Of a stretch of 64,000 bases of DNA, positions 63,288-64,000 are shown in pieces. The position numbers and the translations under genes are program-made. Location of the stretch: the NCBI GenBank assembly GCA_017114885.1, contig WNLJ01000006.1, positions 1 to 64,000 of the forward strand, written 5' to 3'. The DNA is from Neisseriaceae bacterium PsAf. Its GTDB lineage: Bacteria > Pseudomonadota > Gammaproteobacteria > Burkholderiales > Neisseriaceae. A model generated the notes under the pieces. The model searched no databases, was not told the origin of the DNA, and worked only from the letters and a program-made list of their open reading frames with translations. The stretch's first letter is position 1, and every line of letters starts with the position of its first letter.

Positions 63288-64000
63288 TCATCTTCCTCAA
63301 CTAATAATTGCTTAAGTTTAATATTAAATTTTTCTTCTGACCATATATCAATCCGCAGATCTTGTGCTTTTTTCAATTTACTTCCTGCCTTATCTCCGAC
63401 TACAAGTACATCTGTATTCTTAGATATGGAGCTGGTAACCTTTCCTCCATACGTTTGCACTTTTTCACTTGCTTCATCTCTTGTTAAAGAGTTTAAAGTA
63501 CCTGTAAATACAAAAGTTTTATCGGTAAAATCAGCATAAGTTAATCTATCAACAACAGAATCATTCGAATCTATTACAATATTTTGTTCTATTTTTCTAT
63601 AAAATAAAATTAAATCATTCAATTTTAGCTTATTATCTTCTTTCTCTAAAAAATTCTGCCAATGATCAAATTTTGTTAAATTCAATAAATTTTCTAAACT
63701 ATTATTACTATCAAATAGTACAGCATCAATTTCTTTTTGAGACAATTCTGGGGCAAAATTTTTCAGCCAATTTTGTGGCTCAAATATTTCTAACACCTGT
63801 TTATTTAAATTGGTTTCTTTGATTAAAATTCCCTCTTGTAACAAAAGTTGAATTTGTTCTAAATTATGTTCCCTACTAAAATACTCAATAACAGAATCTG
63901 CTATAACCTCCCCTATTTCTCGAATACAAAGTAAAAATTCACGTGGTGCATGTGTAATATTGTCCAAAGAACTAAAGTAATCAGCCAATAATTGAGCCGT
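63284..64000 (-). CDS. ligA: NAD-dependent DNA ligase LigA, C-terminal part (cut by window end)
   Basis: The reading frame runs off the window at 64000, so only the last 239 codons are seen. They contain the end of the helix-hairpin-helix domain ([32 protein letters not shown]) and a BRCT domain from about [20 protein letters not shown] to the end, with [23 protein letters not shown] (in outline). That order is the LigA C-terminus. The apparent start at 63988 is an internal TTG, not the real beginning, since the family sequence continues upstream. LigA seals nicks in replication and repair. Confidence 0.93.
   Translation of the reverse strand, partial: TAQLLADYFSSLDNITHAPREFLLCIREIGEVIADSVIEYFSREHNLEQIQLLLQEGILIKETNLNKQVLEIFEPQNWLKNFAPELSQKEIDAVLFDSNNSLENLLNLTKFDHWQNFLEKEDNKLKLNDLILFYRKIEQNIVIDSNDSVVDRLTYADFTDKTFVFTGTLNSLTRDEASEKVQTYGGKVTSSISKNTDVLVVGDKAGSKLKKAQDLRIDIWSEEKFNIKLKQLLVEEDE

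Overview
The window is AT-rich chromosomal DNA (roughly one third G+C by eye) from a Gram-negative bacterium, most likely a host-associated betaproteobacterium related to Neisseriaceae. The signs are gene neighbourhoods and families rather than a species match. They include hprK next to ptsN, a UbiM-type ubiquinone hydroxylase, an M23 endopeptidase followed by a bactofilin, a lolC/E-lolD pair, surE-pcm-nlpD, and rpmI-rplT-pheS-pheT-ihfA. The species cannot be named from the sequence alone. No insertion sequence, prophage, CRISPR array or rRNA gene was seen.

Layout. 0.4-4.4 kb: a minus-strand type VI secretion fragment (tssA, tssB, tssC sheath genes) preceded by a secreted lytic transglycosylase and closed by a perfect 42-bp palindromic terminator. 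5.2-5.9 kb: tRNA-fMet, tRNA-Phe and tRNA-Ser, with two near-consensus sigma-70 promoters. 5.9-17.1 kb: housekeeping genes (rarA; nrdA-nrdB-ferredoxin; recN-nadK-folB; plsY-bcp; ptsN-hprK). 17.3-21.7 kb: a run for ubiquinone (ubiC-ubiA), protein repair and stationary-phase survival (surE-pcm-nlpD) and an alpha/beta hydrolase. 21.7-23.7 kb: an unrecognised pair, a tail-anchored protein and a duplicated four-helix membrane protein. 23.8-28.0 kb: two tandem M13 metallopeptidase lipoproteins. 28.3-34.9 kb: ubiM, lolC/E-lolD, metY and an acyl-CoA dehydrogenase whose fifth to sixth codons carry a homopolymer frameshift. 35.1-40.1 kb: M23 peptidase-bactofilin, an ArsC/Spx-like protein, phosphomannomutase and trpG-trpD. 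40.2-44.8 kb: ribosomal proteins, phenylalanyl-tRNA synthetase and IHF-alpha. 57.3-64 kb: htpG with a sigma-32-like promoter, a small exported hydrophobic protein, then ligA(partial)-galU-perM-hda-HAD phosphatase.

The most unusual region is 45.0-56.7 kb. It holds two tandem autotransporters with an SGNH/GDSL esterase passenger and a C-terminal beta-barrel. The first is 2,805 residues long because about 1,970 residues of serine/proline/leucine-rich, almost charge-free sequence lie between its N-terminal region and the esterase. The second, 934 residues, has the same plan with a spacer of only about 130-150 residues. Their last 1,328 bp appear identical at the DNA level while the rest has diverged, which points to recent gene conversion. 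The long spacer ends in a 24-bp-unit repeat coding for Asn-Pro-Ser motifs and contains very hydrophobic stretches that are surprising in an exported protein.

Several computed starts used TTG or GTG codons. Where an in-frame ATG with a better ribosome binding site or better family fit exists, the start has been moved, as stated in each entry.
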